From assembly GCA_041392065.1 (NCBI GenBank), contig JAWKMU010000003.1, positions 1-64,000 on the forward strand: DNA of 64,000 nt. Direction: 5' to 3'. The first letter of the stretch is position 1; each line of letters opens with the position of its first letter. Source of the DNA: CAJQLB01 sp041392065. Its GTDB lineage: Bacteria > Bacteroidota > Bacteroidia > Flavobacteriales > Flavobacteriaceae. The notes under the pieces are model-generated. The model worked only from the letters and a program-made list of their open reading frames with translations. It was not told the DNA's origin and did not search any database. The position numbers were made by a program, and so were the translations under genes. Shown piece after piece: positions 27,664-37,168 of this stretch.

Positions 27664-27788
27664 TTTTCAATTACGTAATAATTGGTTTTAACCTCTGGAT
27701 TTTTTGTGTTGTTTATGTCGCTCATTACTAAAAACACTACAAGAGTAAATAAAAAAACAACTATCGCAGTTAGCAGATTTTTTTTCAT
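27660..27788 (-). CDS. Small membrane-anchored protein, 42 aa
   Basis: ATG at 27788-27786, TAA at 27662-27660, overlapping the convergent dxs stop by 4 nt. The sequence starts MKKNLLTAIVVFLFTLVVFLVM, one hydrophobic helix with a basic front. It could be an N-terminal anchor or an uncleaved signal. A polar tail follows (SDINNTKNPEVKTNYYVIEN). No family recognised. The basic-hydrophobic-polar layout and 4-nt tail overlap support a real gene, but the evidence is modest. Confidence 0.5.
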   Translation of the reverse strand: MKKNLLTAIVVFLFTLVVFLVMSDINNTKNPEVKTNYYVIEN

Positions 27789-27898
27789 GGTCAAATTATT
27801 TAGGGTTATTTAAGTGTAAATATAAATATTTTATCGATTAAATGCAAATTAATTAGATTAAATACATCGCAAGATAACTAAATCCCTATAAAATAAAA

Positions 27899-27925
27899 AA
27901 CAGAGATTCAATAAGAACCTCTGCT
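27899..27925 (-). terminator. Terminator of the T9SS propeller gene
   Basis: Stem CAGAG.TTC (27901-27909) with GAA.CTCTG (27915-27923), with one mismatch. On the minus strand it is followed by a run of six T residues. It lies about 30 bp beyond the stop of the gene ending at 27957. Confidence 0.6.
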
Positions 27926-27956
27926 TTAAAAAGTTAAACCTAATGATATAAAGCTG

Positions 27957-30680
27957 TTATTTTTTAATAAACTTTAATGTTTGTTTTATGCCATTAGCAT
28001 TTATATTCACAAAATATAGTCCTGTATTTAATTTAGAAACATCAACCTTTTTGTTGCTAATTGTTCCTGAAAGAACAACCTTTCCATTGATATCTACAAT
28101 ATTATAGTTTGAGTTTTCTATTAAATTAAAGTTATTGCTCTTGAAATTTATTTCAGATAGAGCTGGATTAGGATAAATAGTAATTTTGTTTTCAAGTTCA
28201 TCAAAACTATTTACGGAAAGGGTATTTTCAACTGTAGTTTCCCACATACCATTCCCATGAGTACCAATGATTAATTTATTATCAGCAGGTCTGTAATCCA
28301 AACCACTTATTACAGCAAGTCCCATTTCGTTTTGTCCTTCAATATCCCAGTTTTTAGTTGTAGGATCATTATTAGAATACAATCCTCTAGCAGTACCAAC
28401 AAAATAAATAGTTTCTGCACCTACCTCAGCAATCGCAGCCGAACGAATAGAGTGAGCACTTAAATTTTGCTCTACTAGTGTCCAAGTTGGTGAAGCTGCT
28501 GTAACATTTGAAGTAATGTAAATACTAGTAATACCATAATTTGCATAAACAGCCATAGCTATATCAGGATTTGTTGGATGAATTGCTAAACCACTAACAA
28601 CAGAACCAGAAGCTGTAGAAGCTCCAGCAGGAGTTATATTAACAGCTGTGTTAGCAGCAGTTGCATTATGAGGATCATCTAGTCTAAAAACACCTCCATT
28701 TTGACCACCAATTAATAAATAACTCGTTGATGCATTATAGGCTCCTGGAGAGGTAGCAAAACTTCTTATATTTTGATTAACTGGGAGAACTCCCATATTT
28801 TGCCAACTTGCAGGGCTAATAGCTGTTGTCACATTTTCAGCATCGGTAGTTCTATACAAAATATTTTGCCCAGCATAATATAATGCATAGCTATTTACTG
28901 GATCAAGGTAAAAGTATGTAACAAATTGACTACTAGATCCAGCTGGAATAATCGATCTAAAACCAGGATAATTGGTTCTTATATTTCCATTTTGACTACC
29001 GTAATAAAATTGATAGTTCGCGCCTCCATTCCTCCTGGTAATTCCAACAGCTACTCCATCTCCTCCATAATATCCAGACATGGTTGTAGCATCAGGAAGA
29101 CCTAAGTCTGTTCCACCTATTTTGGTTCCATTATCTTGAGTACCACCAATTACACTATTGCTTCCAGTTGTATGATCCATTGCAACATGATAAAATTGAT
29201 AGGTTTGATAATCGTTATTTAAGCTTGTCCATGGTATTGAACCTACAGTTATATCTGGTGTACTATGTACACCTCCATCAGTTCCTGTGTAAAAAACATC
29301 ATTATTGTTAGGATCAAACTCTAAAGCATGAATATCTGGATGATGCTCTGTACCACCTACACTATATAAAGCATAGCTAGCATTACTTGCATAACCTCCA
29401 ATTCTAACAAAAGTTGGATCGGTTGTGATATCTTCAATTTTATAAACATTTGTTCCACCTATAATAACAAAATTTTCATCGTTTGGTTTGACTGAAACAA
29501 CCAAATCATATCCTCCTTGAATTGCTAAAGGGTCGTTACCAGCCAAGTCTCCGCCTGGCTCATCAGGTAACGTAGATGAATAGTCTGTCCATGTCGTAGT
29601 ATTGGCGTTATACTGCCATAAATCAGCTTCAATACCTCCTGAAATACCATTAGCAAAATAAGCATAAACAATATCGTTATTACTTGGCGCTGTTGCTAGT
29701 ACCATCCTTCCGTTGGAAAACCAACCTGAAGGTGTACCATTTTGCGCAATTCTTGTCCATGAACCATTGCCAGTAGGTGAGGTCCAAACACCATTAATAG
29801 CAGCACCTGAATCACCTTGCATACTAGCATAAACAACTCCAGCACTATTTACTTTTACATCTGTCCAGCCAACAGCTCCTCCAGGCATTTCTAATTCAAT
29901 AACTGCAGTTCCTGTGCCTCCAGGAAGTCTGTATATTTTACCTGCTGTTGCAACCATTAAGTCTCCATTAATTGGACTTACAGTTATTGCATTAACATAA
30001 TCAAAATAATTATCATATGATTCATAAGAACCAGCAGCTGTAGCTGCTATTTGTGACCAAGTAACGCCACTATCGGTAGACCTCCAAACACCAAAGCCTC
30101 TATAAGAAGAACCTAAACTTGCACTATTACCAGACCACTCACCAGTTCCGTAGTACCATATGTTTTGGAATCCAGATCTAGGATCTTGTGCTATACAACT
30201 AACATTATGTATTTCTCCATTAGAAGATACTTTAGTCCAGCTAGACCCTCCATTAGTAGTTCTAAACATTCCGCTACTAATACCTCCTGCTAAAATAGTA
30301 TTACTTGTAGCATCAGAAATATCAACAGCCATAGCTCTTGTTCTTCCTCCAAAATTTGTTGGTCCTCTTGAGGTATAGGTACTAGAGGTAACTCTATTGT
30401 TTGAAGCAGCTTCTTTTGCTAATAAAGCGTTTTGGTATTCTTTTTCCTTCTCATCTTCAGGTATTTCTCCTGTAATTGGATTCTTTTGTAAATTAAATTC
30501 GTGTCTTAATCTTTCTTCAGTATATAGTCTTCTTTCTTCTTCTGTTTTCTTTTTAGTTTTAACAGTAATGTCAGCTTGTAATTCAGAGGTTTCTACCTTT
30601 TCATCTGAAAAGTTAAAAAAGTAGAATCCAGCTAAAGCAAAGATTACTAATAATGAAGTGTTGCGTAGTTTGTTTTTCAT
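27957..30680 (-). CDS. T9SS-exported beta-propeller protein (sortilin/BNR-like repeats)
   Basis: 907 aa. An N-terminal hydrophobic segment (LLVIFALAGFYFFNF) is followed by a very charged stretch (KTKKKTEEERRLYTEERLRHEF). The body (about 100-810) is a run of propeller blades with BNR/VPS10-type signatures (MFRTTNGGSSWTKV, VWRSTDSGVTWSQI, GVYASMQG, IGGTDLG). The end is a type A T9SS sorting domain (ITIYPNPALSEINF, VDVSKLNTGLYFVNI). It is a secreted, probably surface-exposed binding or glycan-active protein. No catalytic residues are identifiable and function is unknown. The signal is atypical: there is no clear AQ cleavage site after the hydrophobic stretch. Confidence 0.85.
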   Translation of the reverse strand: MKNKLRNTSLLVIFALAGFYFFNFSDEKVETSELQADITVKTKKKTEEERRLYTEERLRHEFNLQKNPITGEIPEDEKEKEYQNALLAKEAASNNRVTSSTYTSRGPTNFGGRTRAMAVDISDATSNTILAGGISSGMFRTTNGGSSWTKVSSNGEIHNVSCIAQDPRSGFQNIWYYGTGEWSGNSASLGSSYRGFGVWRSTDSGVTWSQIAATAAGSYESYDNYFDYVNAITVSPINGDLMVATAGKIYRLPGGTGTAVIELEMPGGAVGWTDVKVNSAGVVYASMQGDSGAAINGVWTSPTGNGSWTRIAQNGTPSGWFSNGRMVLATAPSNNDIVYAYFANGISGGIEADLWQYNANTTTWTDYSSTLPDEPGGDLAGNDPLAIQGGYDLVVSVKPNDENFVIIGGTNVYKIEDITTDPTFVRIGGYASNASYALYSVGGTEHHPDIHALEFDPNNNDVFYTGTDGGVHSTPDITVGSIPWTSLNNDYQTYQFYHVAMDHTTGSNSVIGGTQDNGTKIGGTDLGLPDATTMSGYYGGDGVAVGITRRNGGANYQFYYGSQNGNIRTNYPGFRSIIPAGSSSQFVTYFYLDPVNSYALYYAGQNILYRTTDAENVTTAISPASWQNMGVLPVNQNIRSFATSPGAYNASTSYLLIGGQNGGVFRLDDPHNATAANTAVNITPAGASTASGSVVSGLAIHPTNPDIAMAVYANYGITSIYITSNVTAASPTWTLVEQNLSAHSIRSAAIAEVGAETIYFVGTARGLYSNNDPTTKNWDIEGQNEMGLAVISGLDYRPADNKLIIGTHGNGMWETTVENTLSVNSFDELENKITIYPNPALSEINFKSNNFNLIENSNYNIVDINGKVVLSGTISNKKVDVSKLNTGLYFVNINANGIKQTLKFIKK

Positions 30681-30752
30681 AGTGTTTGTGTTTAAATGTA
30701 TGGTTATTTGATAGTTAGGATTGCTAAATTTAAGAATTCATTTTGTTTTTTT

Positions 30753-32099
30753 CTAATTTATTGATAATCCTTTTACTTTTTTATAAATTAAAATTGCGTT
30801 TCTGTCAGAAAGCAATGAAATATAATGACAGATATTTATTAGTCTTGTATATAAATCACTTTTATTAAAATCTATAGTTTCAGGTAGAATACGTAAAATG
30901 AGTTTATCATAACTAGATGCTTGATTATTGAATTCATTATTAACTGACATACAAAATGTACTTAAAAGTGTATTAATTACTTCAAATCCAGAAATTTCCT
31001 TTTCAATAACTTCTTTTGATTGATAGATATTTTTAACACTCAACTTTATGATATCATTAATTTGAGCTTCGTATTTACATTTATCTAATAGAGCGTGACT
31101 AAAATCTCCTTTAAGTATGTGTTCTTCGTTTTTCATAAAAACATCAACTGCTTCATTTATGAGTGCATTAATGGCTAATGCTCTTAAATAACTAACTCTG
31201 TCTTGTGTGTTTTTTAAAGCATGATATTTTTCAACATTTATAGTTCCTCTTACTAGGTTTATTAGATATTCTAATGCAAATTCTTCTGGTATGAGACCTA
31301 AATTAATGCCATCTTCAAAATCAATAATAGTATAACAAATATCGTCTGCGGCTTCAACTAAAAATGCTAATGGATGCCTAGAAAAACTAACATCATTACC
31401 TTTTAGAACAGGAGTTAGTTTTAAATCATTTACCAAATCGACAAATGAATCTTTTTCACTTTGAAAAAACCCATATTTTTTATCAGCAATGTGAGTTGAT
31501 GGTTTTTTAGGCAACGACTCTTTTGGGTACTTCATAAACGCACCAAGTGTAGCATAACTTAAACGCAATCCTCCTTCTCTACCTTCTCTATCTTGTGTAA
31601 GTATTTTAAACCCATTAGCATTACCCTCAAAATCACAGAGGTCTTGATATTCTTTTGGTTTTAAATTTTGAGCATACTTTTTTCCTTCACCTACTTTAAA
31701 AAAATGACCAATTGCTTTTTCTCCTGAATGACCAAAAGGTGGATTTCCAATATCATGGGCTAAAGCAGCTGCTGCAACAATAGCTCCAAAATCATTGGTT
31801 TGATAGCCATGAACTTCCCTTAAATGCGGATGTTTTTCTAAAAGTTTAGCACCTACTTGCCTTCCTAAAGATCTTCCAACAACGCTAACCTCTAAACTGT
31901 GAGTTAATCTTGTATGTACAAAATCTGTTTCAGATAACGGAATCACTTGGGTTTTGTCTTGAAGACTCCTAAATTCAGCCGAAAAAATAATCCTATCGTA
32001 ATCAACTTCAAAGCCTAAGCGTGTTTCATCTTGTTCTATGCGAAGTCGTTTATTAGTGTCTCCAAAACGTTTTAATGAGAGTAATTGTTCCCAATTCAT
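30753..32099 (-). CDS. dgt: Deoxyguanosinetriphosphate triphosphohydrolase (HD superfamily)
   Basis: 448 aa. It hydrolyses dGTP to deoxyguanosine and tripolyphosphate, and in related enzymes other dNTPs. HD-domain metal ligands are visible: HTRLTHSLEVS (His at start), AAALAHDIGNPPFGHSGE (HD pair) and the downstream EAADDICYTIIDFED aspartate. The N-terminal TRLGFEVDYDRIIFSAEFRSLQDKTQV matches dgt proteins. It could affect dNTP pools together with nrdAB and the dCMP deaminase in this window. It is transcribed away from the phosphate island. Confidence 0.93.
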   Translation of the reverse strand: MNWEQLLSLKRFGDTNKRLRIEQDETRLGFEVDYDRIIFSAEFRSLQDKTQVIPLSETDFVHTRLTHSLEVSVVGRSLGRQVGAKLLEKHPHLREVHGYQTNDFGAIVAAAALAHDIGNPPFGHSGEKAIGHFFKVGEGKKYAQNLKPKEYQDLCDFEGNANGFKILTQDREGREGGLRLSYATLGAFMKYPKESLPKKPSTHIADKKYGFFQSEKDSFVDLVNDLKLTPVLKGNDVSFSRHPLAFLVEAADDICYTIIDFEDGINLGLIPEEFALEYLINLVRGTINVEKYHALKNTQDRVSYLRALAINALINEAVDVFMKNEEHILKGDFSHALLDKCKYEAQINDIIKLSVKNIYQSKEVIEKEISGFEVINTLLSTFCMSVNNEFNNQASSYDKLILRILPETIDFNKSDLYTRLINICHYISLLSDRNAILIYKKVKGLSIN

Positions 32100-32171
32100 A
32101 ATAAAATAATTAGGCGCAAGATAAATATTTCAATGTTAAATTATCGTTTCCAATAGGAAAATAAAGTTGGT

Positions 32172-32254
32172 TTTTCATAACCTTTTCATAACCCTTATGT
32201 TACCAAGGTTTAACCTGAGATTAACCTCTACTTTACACTTTGTGAGTTTCTTTG
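32172..32254 (+). promoter_or_regulatory. PhoB-type operator: six tandem 11-bp units plus -7 box
   Basis: Six consecutive 11-bp units fill 32172-32237. Each ends in a TAAC-like core: CATAACC, CATAACC, TGTTACC, TTTAACC, ATTAACC, CTTTACA. The core C sits at 32181, 32192, 32203, 32214, 32225 and 32236, an exact 11-bp period. TTTCTTTG follows, ending at 32254, 18 nt after the last core C. OmpR/PhoB-type regulators bind such direct repeats, one monomer per helical turn. The same unit and phase occur before the porin and PiT genes. Assignment to PhoB is inferred from these downstream genes. Confidence 0.75.
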
Positions 32255-32293
32255 TGCCGATAAATAATTCAGAAAAAATTAAATCAAAATACA

Positions 32294-33565
32294 ATGAAAA
32301 AATTATTATTATCAAGTTTATTAGCAAGTACGTTAATATTTACAGGATGCTTTAAAGATGATGACACACCAATTATTATTGAAGAAACAACAATTATTAT
32401 ACAAGATGGTGGTGGAAATGGTAACGGAAGTAATATTGTAGATGTTAGTGGTGCCATTACCGAAAATACTACTTGGACTAACGATAACATATACAAACTT
32501 AACCAAAAAGTTGTGGTTGATAATGGTGCAACGCTTACTATACAAGAAGGCACTATTATTAAAGGCACTCCAGGTACTGGATCATTAGCTTCAGCTTTAA
32601 TTATTGCAAGAGGCTCAAAAATTAATGCTGTAGGAAACGCTTCTCAACCTATTATTTTCACTTCTTCTACAGATAATATTGAAATTGGTGAAACTGCTGG
32701 AACTAATTTAGATGAAAATGACAGAGGCCTTTGGGGAGGTTTAATAGTTTTAGGTTATGCTCCTTGTTCTTTATCAGGTGATATTACTGAAGCTCAGATA
32801 GAAGGAATTCCTGCTGATGATACTTTTGGTCTATACGGAGGAACAGACCCAGGAGATAACTCTGGTGTTTTATCGTATATCTCTATTCGTCATGGTGGTG
32901 CTTTAATTGGTGAAGGAAACGAAATTAATGGTTTAACTCTTGGTGGAGTTGGAAACGGAACTATTATAAACAATATTGAAGTTGTTGCAAATGTTGATGA
33001 TGGTATTGAGTTTTTTGGTGGTACAGTTAACGCATCAAACTTAATGGTTTGGGCTCAAGGTGACGATGCCATAGATATTGACCAAGCTTACTCTGGAACT
33101 ATCGATAATGCTGTTGTGGTATTAGGAGATTTTTCAGATCATGCATTTGAAATAGATGGTCCTGAAGGTTCTGCTACAGGTTCTTTTACCTTACAAAATG
33201 CTACAATTATTGGCAATATGGTTACTGAAAATGGTGAATATGCTGACTATAGAAGTAAAGCAATGGGTCATACAGCAAATATTTTTGCTTATGGTTTTAA
33301 AGCCTCTTCAGATATAGAACTTGATAACGATGGTGTTGCAACTAATTATAATGATGGTCTTTTAACTTTCGGAACTTGGGAAATTGTTTTACCAGATGGC
33401 GTAACAGACGTTACAAGTTTATTTTCCAACAAAGCAGAAAATGTAACTGTCATAGGTTATGGTAGTACTGCATCAGCAGTAACATTAGGCTCGCAAACTG
33501 TTGGTGCTACGACTTCAAATTTAGCATGGACTTATGCAAATGCAGCTGGAAACCTTGGTTTTTAA
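32294..33565 (+). CDS. Surface lipoprotein, predicted right-handed beta-helix
   Basis: 423 aa. Lipoprotein signal with Cys19 (LIFTGC), followed directly by FKDDD, which fits the Bacteroidota export signal that sends lipoproteins to the cell surface. After a low-complexity Ile/Glu/Gly linker, residues about 50-420 look like a beta-helix: KVVVDNGATLTIQEGTIIKG, repeated short G/N-ended strands, VLSYISIRHGG, IINNIEVVANVDDGIEFFGG, LMVWAQGDDAIDID. The likely role is capturing a phosphorus-containing or polymeric ligand for the TonB receptor encoded next (98 bp on). That role is inferred from the pairing and the Pho-type operator upstream. No catalytic motif is recognised. Confidence 0.8.
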   Translation: MKKLLLSSLLASTLIFTGCFKDDDTPIIIEETTIIIQDGGGNGNGSNIVDVSGAITENTTWTNDNIYKLNQKVVVDNGATLTIQEGTIIKGTPGTGSLASALIIARGSKINAVGNASQPIIFTSSTDNIEIGETAGTNLDENDRGLWGGLIVLGYAPCSLSGDITEAQIEGIPADDTFGLYGGTDPGDNSGVLSYISIRHGGALIGEGNEINGLTLGGVGNGTIINNIEVVANVDDGIEFFGGTVNASNLMVWAQGDDAIDIDQAYSGTIDNAVVVLGDFSDHAFEIDGPEGSATGSFTLQNATIIGNMVTENGEYADYRSKAMGHTANIFAYGFKASSDIELDNDGVATNYNDGLLTFGTWEIVLPDGVTDVTSLFSNKAENVTVIGYGSTASAVTLGSQTVGATTSNLAWTYANAAGNLGF

Positions 33566-33610
33566 TCTCGGCTTGCTGTAGTACAAAAGACTCTAAATAA
33601 ATAGCTTTAT

Positions 33611-33640
33611 TACTACTCGTTAACTTATTAACGAGTAGTA
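33611..33640 (+). promoter_or_regulatory. Perfect 13-bp intergenic hairpin
   Basis: TACTACTCGTTAA (33611-33623), loop CTTA, TTAACGAGTAGTA (33628-33640). There is no T-run after it, so it is either a weak terminator or an mRNA-processing/stabilising stem that sets different amounts of lipoprotein and receptor. Confidence 0.65.
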
Positions 33641-33662
33641 TAGTTTAGATAATTAACTAATT

Positions 33663-36491
33663 ATGAAAGAAAAGATTTTTTCACTATTTATACTTCTACT
33701 TTTAACATTAAGCTATGCCAAAGCTCAAACTGGATCTATCTCAGGTACAATTATAGATGGCGAGTTTGTAGAGCCAATGGCTTTTGCCAATGTTTTGGTA
33801 AAAGGCACAACTATTGGGACAACTTCAGATTTTGATGGTAAATATCAATTAGACCTAGAGCCTGGTACTTATACAATAGTATTTTCGTTTGTAGGTTATA
33901 CCACTCAAGAAATTAGCGATGTTGTTGTTAAAGCTGGAGAGGTTACTCCTTTGGATGTTACTTTAGGTACAAATTCTTTAGACACAGTAGTTATTACTAC
34001 TTCAGCAAAAAGAAACACAGAAACCTCTGTTTTAAGTATGCAAAAAAAATCGGTTGTGGTTTTAGATGGTTTATCTGCACAATCTATAAAAAGTACAGGA
34101 GCAAGTAATTTAGCAAGTGCTGTAAAAAACATTCCTGGAGTATCTGTAGAAGGAGGAAAGTATGTGTATGTTCGTGGACTTGGTGACAGATACACAAAAT
34201 CAATATTAAATGGCATTGACATTCCAGGTTTAGATCCAGATAGAAACACCATTCAAATGGATTTATTCCCAACTAATATTTTAGATAATGTTATTGTGTT
34301 AAAATCGGCTTCGGCTGAATATCCAGCAGACTTTACAGGAGGTATTGTAGATATCGTAACCAAAGATTTTCCAACTAAACCTGAATATACTATTTCATTA
34401 GGAACTGGTTACAACCCAGACATGCACTTTAACGACAAGTATTTAACGTATACAGGAAGTGATACTGATTTTTTTGGATATGATGATGGAACAAGAGATT
34501 TGCCAATACACAGATACCAACCTATTCCTGGTACATTTGAGAATAAATTACTTTTAAATACATTAACAAGTCGTTTTCAAAGTGAGCTGATGGCAAAACA
34601 AGAAACCAGCAATGCTAACTTTGATTTTGGTTTCACATTAGGTAACCAATACGCAATTGGTGATGATAACATTGGATACCAAGCATCTTTTTCTTATAAG
34701 AATGAAACTACATTTTATGAGAACAGAAAAGATGGTGCTTATGTAAAAAATAACTCTGACTCCTCTATTAACGATTTAAATTTCGTTTTAGATTCCAATG
34801 GTGCTGAAGGTATAAATAACGTGATTCTTAATGGAATGCTTGGTTTGGCTTATAAAACTGAAAAATCTAAGTTCAAAGTAAATTTATTGCATATACAGAA
34901 TGGCGAATCTACTGCTGGAACTTTTGATCAGGTTATTTCACAAGATGGTGTTGGTGGTGGTTTAGAGCCATTATCTAAAAATGCTTTAACTTATACTGAG
35001 CGTTCTGTAACTAACCTTTTGCTTAATGGTAGTCATCGATTAAGTGATGATGAAAATGCCTTTAATTTAGAGTGGAAATTTTCTCCAACTTTTTCAAAAG
35101 TAATGGACAAAAACCATAGAATTACTCCTTTACAGCAATCAGGAGAAGGTGATTATTTTATTAGTCCTTCGGCTTCTACTTTCCCTCTTCAACTTTGGAG
35201 AAATCTTATTGAAGAAAACTGGGCTGCAAAAATTGACTTAGATAAAACCATTGAGCTATTTGGTAAACCTGCTAAACTTAAATTTGGTGGAGCTTATACT
35301 TATAAATTTAGAGATTTTAGTATTGATGATTACACGTTTAACATAAGTGGAGACGATTCTTTTATTGCTGATGGTAATGTAGATAATTTGTTAGCTCCAG
35401 AAAACATTTGGAATCCAACAACAGATTCTGGGACTCATCTGGTGTTTGGAGATCAATTTAATCCAAATGATGCTTATGAAGGAGAACATGCTATAGGAGC
35501 CACTTATTTCTCTGCAGAGTTTAATCTTACTGAAGAGTTAAAAACAGTTTTAGGAGTTAGAACAGAGTTTTTTAATTCATATTATACAGGTCAAAACAAT
35601 TCAACTACATACAACAGACAACTTATTTTAGATGAATTTGATTTTTTCCCATCTGCTAACTTAATTTATGCGCTTTCAGATAATGCTAACCTTAGGTCTT
35701 CTTATTCTCGTACAACTGCAAGACCTTCGTTTAAAGAAGCTTCTGTAGCACAAATTTTTGACCCTATCACAAACAGACTTTTCATTGGTAACATTGACTT
35801 AGTCCCAACATACATAAACAATTTCGATTTAAGATATGAACACTTTGGCGAGTCTGGACAGATGTACGCAGTTAGTGGCTTCTATAAAGACTTTACAGAT
35901 CCAATAGAACAATCATTCTTTTTACAAGCACCAACTCAATTAACAGTTGATAACTTAGGAAATGCCAAAGTTTATGGAGTTGAATTAGAAGTTAGACAAC
36001 GATTAGGTTTTATATCTGAAGGTTTAAACAATTTAAAGTTTAATGCCAACTTATCATTTATTAAATCAGAACTTACCATGTCTGATGATGAATTTGATAG
36101 TAGAACTCTAGCAGCAAGAGATGGTGAAACCATAGACAGAAAAAGAGATTTACAAGGGCAAGCACCATTTTTATTAAACTTTGGATTGGATTATAACGAT
36201 TCTGAAAAAGGCTTACAAACAGGTTTGTTTTTCAATGTACAAGGTGAAACTCTAGAAGTTGTTGGTATTGGTTTAGTGCCAGATGTTTACACACAACCTT
36301 TTGAAAGTTTAAACTTTACCTTTAATAAAGCTTTTGGTGAGAAAAAGCGCTCTAGTATTGATTTTAAAGTTTCTAATATTTTAGGAAGCGATAGAGAAAG
36401 TATTTACAAATCATTTAGCACGCAAAATGAGATTTATTCATTAAGAAGCCCAGGAACAGAGTTTTCATTGGGTTATTCTTTTAAGTTTTGA
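33663..36491 (+). CDS. TonB-dependent receptor of the phosphate island
   Basis: 942 aa. Signal peptide (SYAKAQ), CarboxypepD_reg-like domain (about 22-105: SISGTIIDGEFVEPMAFANV), plug domain (about 115-245: NIPGVSVEGGKYVYVRGLGDRY, LDPDRNTIQMDLFPTNIL, AEYPADFTGGIVDIVTKD), then the outer-membrane barrel ending LGYSFKF. It lies 98 bp after the surface lipoprotein gene, with a hairpin between and no separate promoter evident, so it is probably driven by the six-unit operator. With a phosphate porin and transporters next, uptake of a phosphorus compound is the best guess; the ligand is not known. Confidence 0.9.
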   Translation: MKEKIFSLFILLLLTLSYAKAQTGSISGTIIDGEFVEPMAFANVLVKGTTIGTTSDFDGKYQLDLEPGTYTIVFSFVGYTTQEISDVVVKAGEVTPLDVTLGTNSLDTVVITTSAKRNTETSVLSMQKKSVVVLDGLSAQSIKSTGASNLASAVKNIPGVSVEGGKYVYVRGLGDRYTKSILNGIDIPGLDPDRNTIQMDLFPTNILDNVIVLKSASAEYPADFTGGIVDIVTKDFPTKPEYTISLGTGYNPDMHFNDKYLTYTGSDTDFFGYDDGTRDLPIHRYQPIPGTFENKLLLNTLTSRFQSELMAKQETSNANFDFGFTLGNQYAIGDDNIGYQASFSYKNETTFYENRKDGAYVKNNSDSSINDLNFVLDSNGAEGINNVILNGMLGLAYKTEKSKFKVNLLHIQNGESTAGTFDQVISQDGVGGGLEPLSKNALTYTERSVTNLLLNGSHRLSDDENAFNLEWKFSPTFSKVMDKNHRITPLQQSGEGDYFISPSASTFPLQLWRNLIEENWAAKIDLDKTIELFGKPAKLKFGGAYTYKFRDFSIDDYTFNISGDDSFIADGNVDNLLAPENIWNPTTDSGTHLVFGDQFNPNDAYEGEHAIGATYFSAEFNLTEELKTVLGVRTEFFNSYYTGQNNSTTYNRQLILDEFDFFPSANLIYALSDNANLRSSYSRTTARPSFKEASVAQIFDPITNRLFIGNIDLVPTYINNFDLRYEHFGESGQMYAVSGFYKDFTDPIEQSFFLQAPTQLTVDNLGNAKVYGVELEVRQRLGFISEGLNNLKFNANLSFIKSELTMSDDEFDSRTLAARDGETIDRKRDLQGQAPFLLNFGLDYNDSEKGLQTGLFFNVQGETLEVVGIGLVPDVYTQPFESLNFTFNKAFGEKKRSSIDFKVSNILGSDRESIYKSFSTQNEIYSLRSPGTEFSLGYSFKF

Positions 36492-36514
36492 TATAAATAA
36501 AATTGAATTAGTCA

Positions 36515-36548
36515 TAAAAAAAGCTCCTAGTTTAGGAGCTTTTTTTAT
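36515..36548. terminator. Bidirectional terminator
   Basis: Stem AGCTCCTA (36522-36529) with TAGGAGCT (36533-36540), flanked by an A-run on the left and T-run on the right. It serves the receptor gene and the convergent MORN-repeat gene. Confidence 0.85.
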
Positions 36549-36562
36549 TATGGTTTGGTTAT

Positions 36563-36925
36563 TTATCTGTTTCTAACTGCAACCTTAGTTTTGTCTTTCC
36601 ACTCATTAACACTCACGATTCTCGAATCGATATAATCAACTTCACTCAGCTTACCATCTGTCCAAAAAAACCATTTACCAACTTTTACATTGTTATCGTA
36701 ATTACCAACTGCAAGTTTGTTTCCGTTGGTGTCATAACTTGTCCAAGTTCCATGTAGTTTTCCTTCAGCATTAAACGTACCTTTTTGCTGTACAGTTCCA
36801 TCAGCATAAAAATAAGTTGCTTCAGTTAAATCTCCTTTTTTTTCTGTTTTCACTTTCGTGTCAGCTTGTCCATAAGATGAGGCTGCGACGAAAAGAAGTG
36901 CTAATAATAAAATACTTTTCTTCAT
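36563..36925 (-). CDS. Exported MORN/YwqK-type repeat protein, 120 aa
   Basis: Signal peptide MKKSILLLALLFVAASSYGQ. The mature 100 residues carry about three MORN-like repeats (YFYADGTVQQKGTFNAEGKLHGTW, YDTNGNKLAVGNYDNNVKVGKWF, WTDGKLSEVDY), the pattern of the YwqK-type family. No enzymatic motif. It probably acts in the periplasm or outer membrane; the role is unknown. It lies on the minus strand inside the phosphate island, and its upstream region is the 394-bp gap that holds the putative Pho-regulated small RNA, so its own promoter is uncertain. Confidence 0.8.
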   Translation of the reverse strand: MKKSILLLALLFVAASSYGQADTKVKTEKKGDLTEATYFYADGTVQQKGTFNAEGKLHGTWTSYDTNGNKLAVGNYDNNVKVGKWFFWTDGKLSEVDYIDSRIVSVNEWKDKTKVAVRNR

Positions 36926-36971
36926 AACGCGTAATGTTTAAAATTAATTTGCCGACAAGTCAAATATAAAC

Positions 36972-37034
36972 ATTGGTTAACATTTAAGCAATATTTACAT
37001 AACATTAAATTTACATTAAAATGTTATTAATTTG
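36972..37034 (+). promoter_or_regulatory. Orphan PhoB-type operator facing right, with -7-like box
   Basis: 11-bp units of the same type at 36972-36982 (TTAACA end), 36994-37004 (ATAACA) and 37005-37015 (TTTACA), with one degenerate unit between the first two. Core C at 36981, 37003 and 37014 keeps the 11-bp phase. TTAATTTG (37027-37034) follows, 20 nt after the last core C (18 at the other sites). Unit orientation points right, away from the MORN gene. No protein gene lies within reach before a terminator at 37207-37233. Confidence 0.5.
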
Positions 37035-37168
37035 ATTTACAGTGTTTTAATATATTAGCCTCTCAAATTATTGCTTAATGTTTTATTAATATTCTGGTTA
37101 CAATTATCTTATTTATGTGTTGCATATTTGCTCCAGTCTTAAGACAAATAATTAGTTTCATATAATCT

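Noticed and set aside
37123..37160. Minus-strand 28-codon ORF in the gap upstream of the porin
   Set aside because: Short, no -33 element for a leftward promoter and no supporting features; more likely chance.
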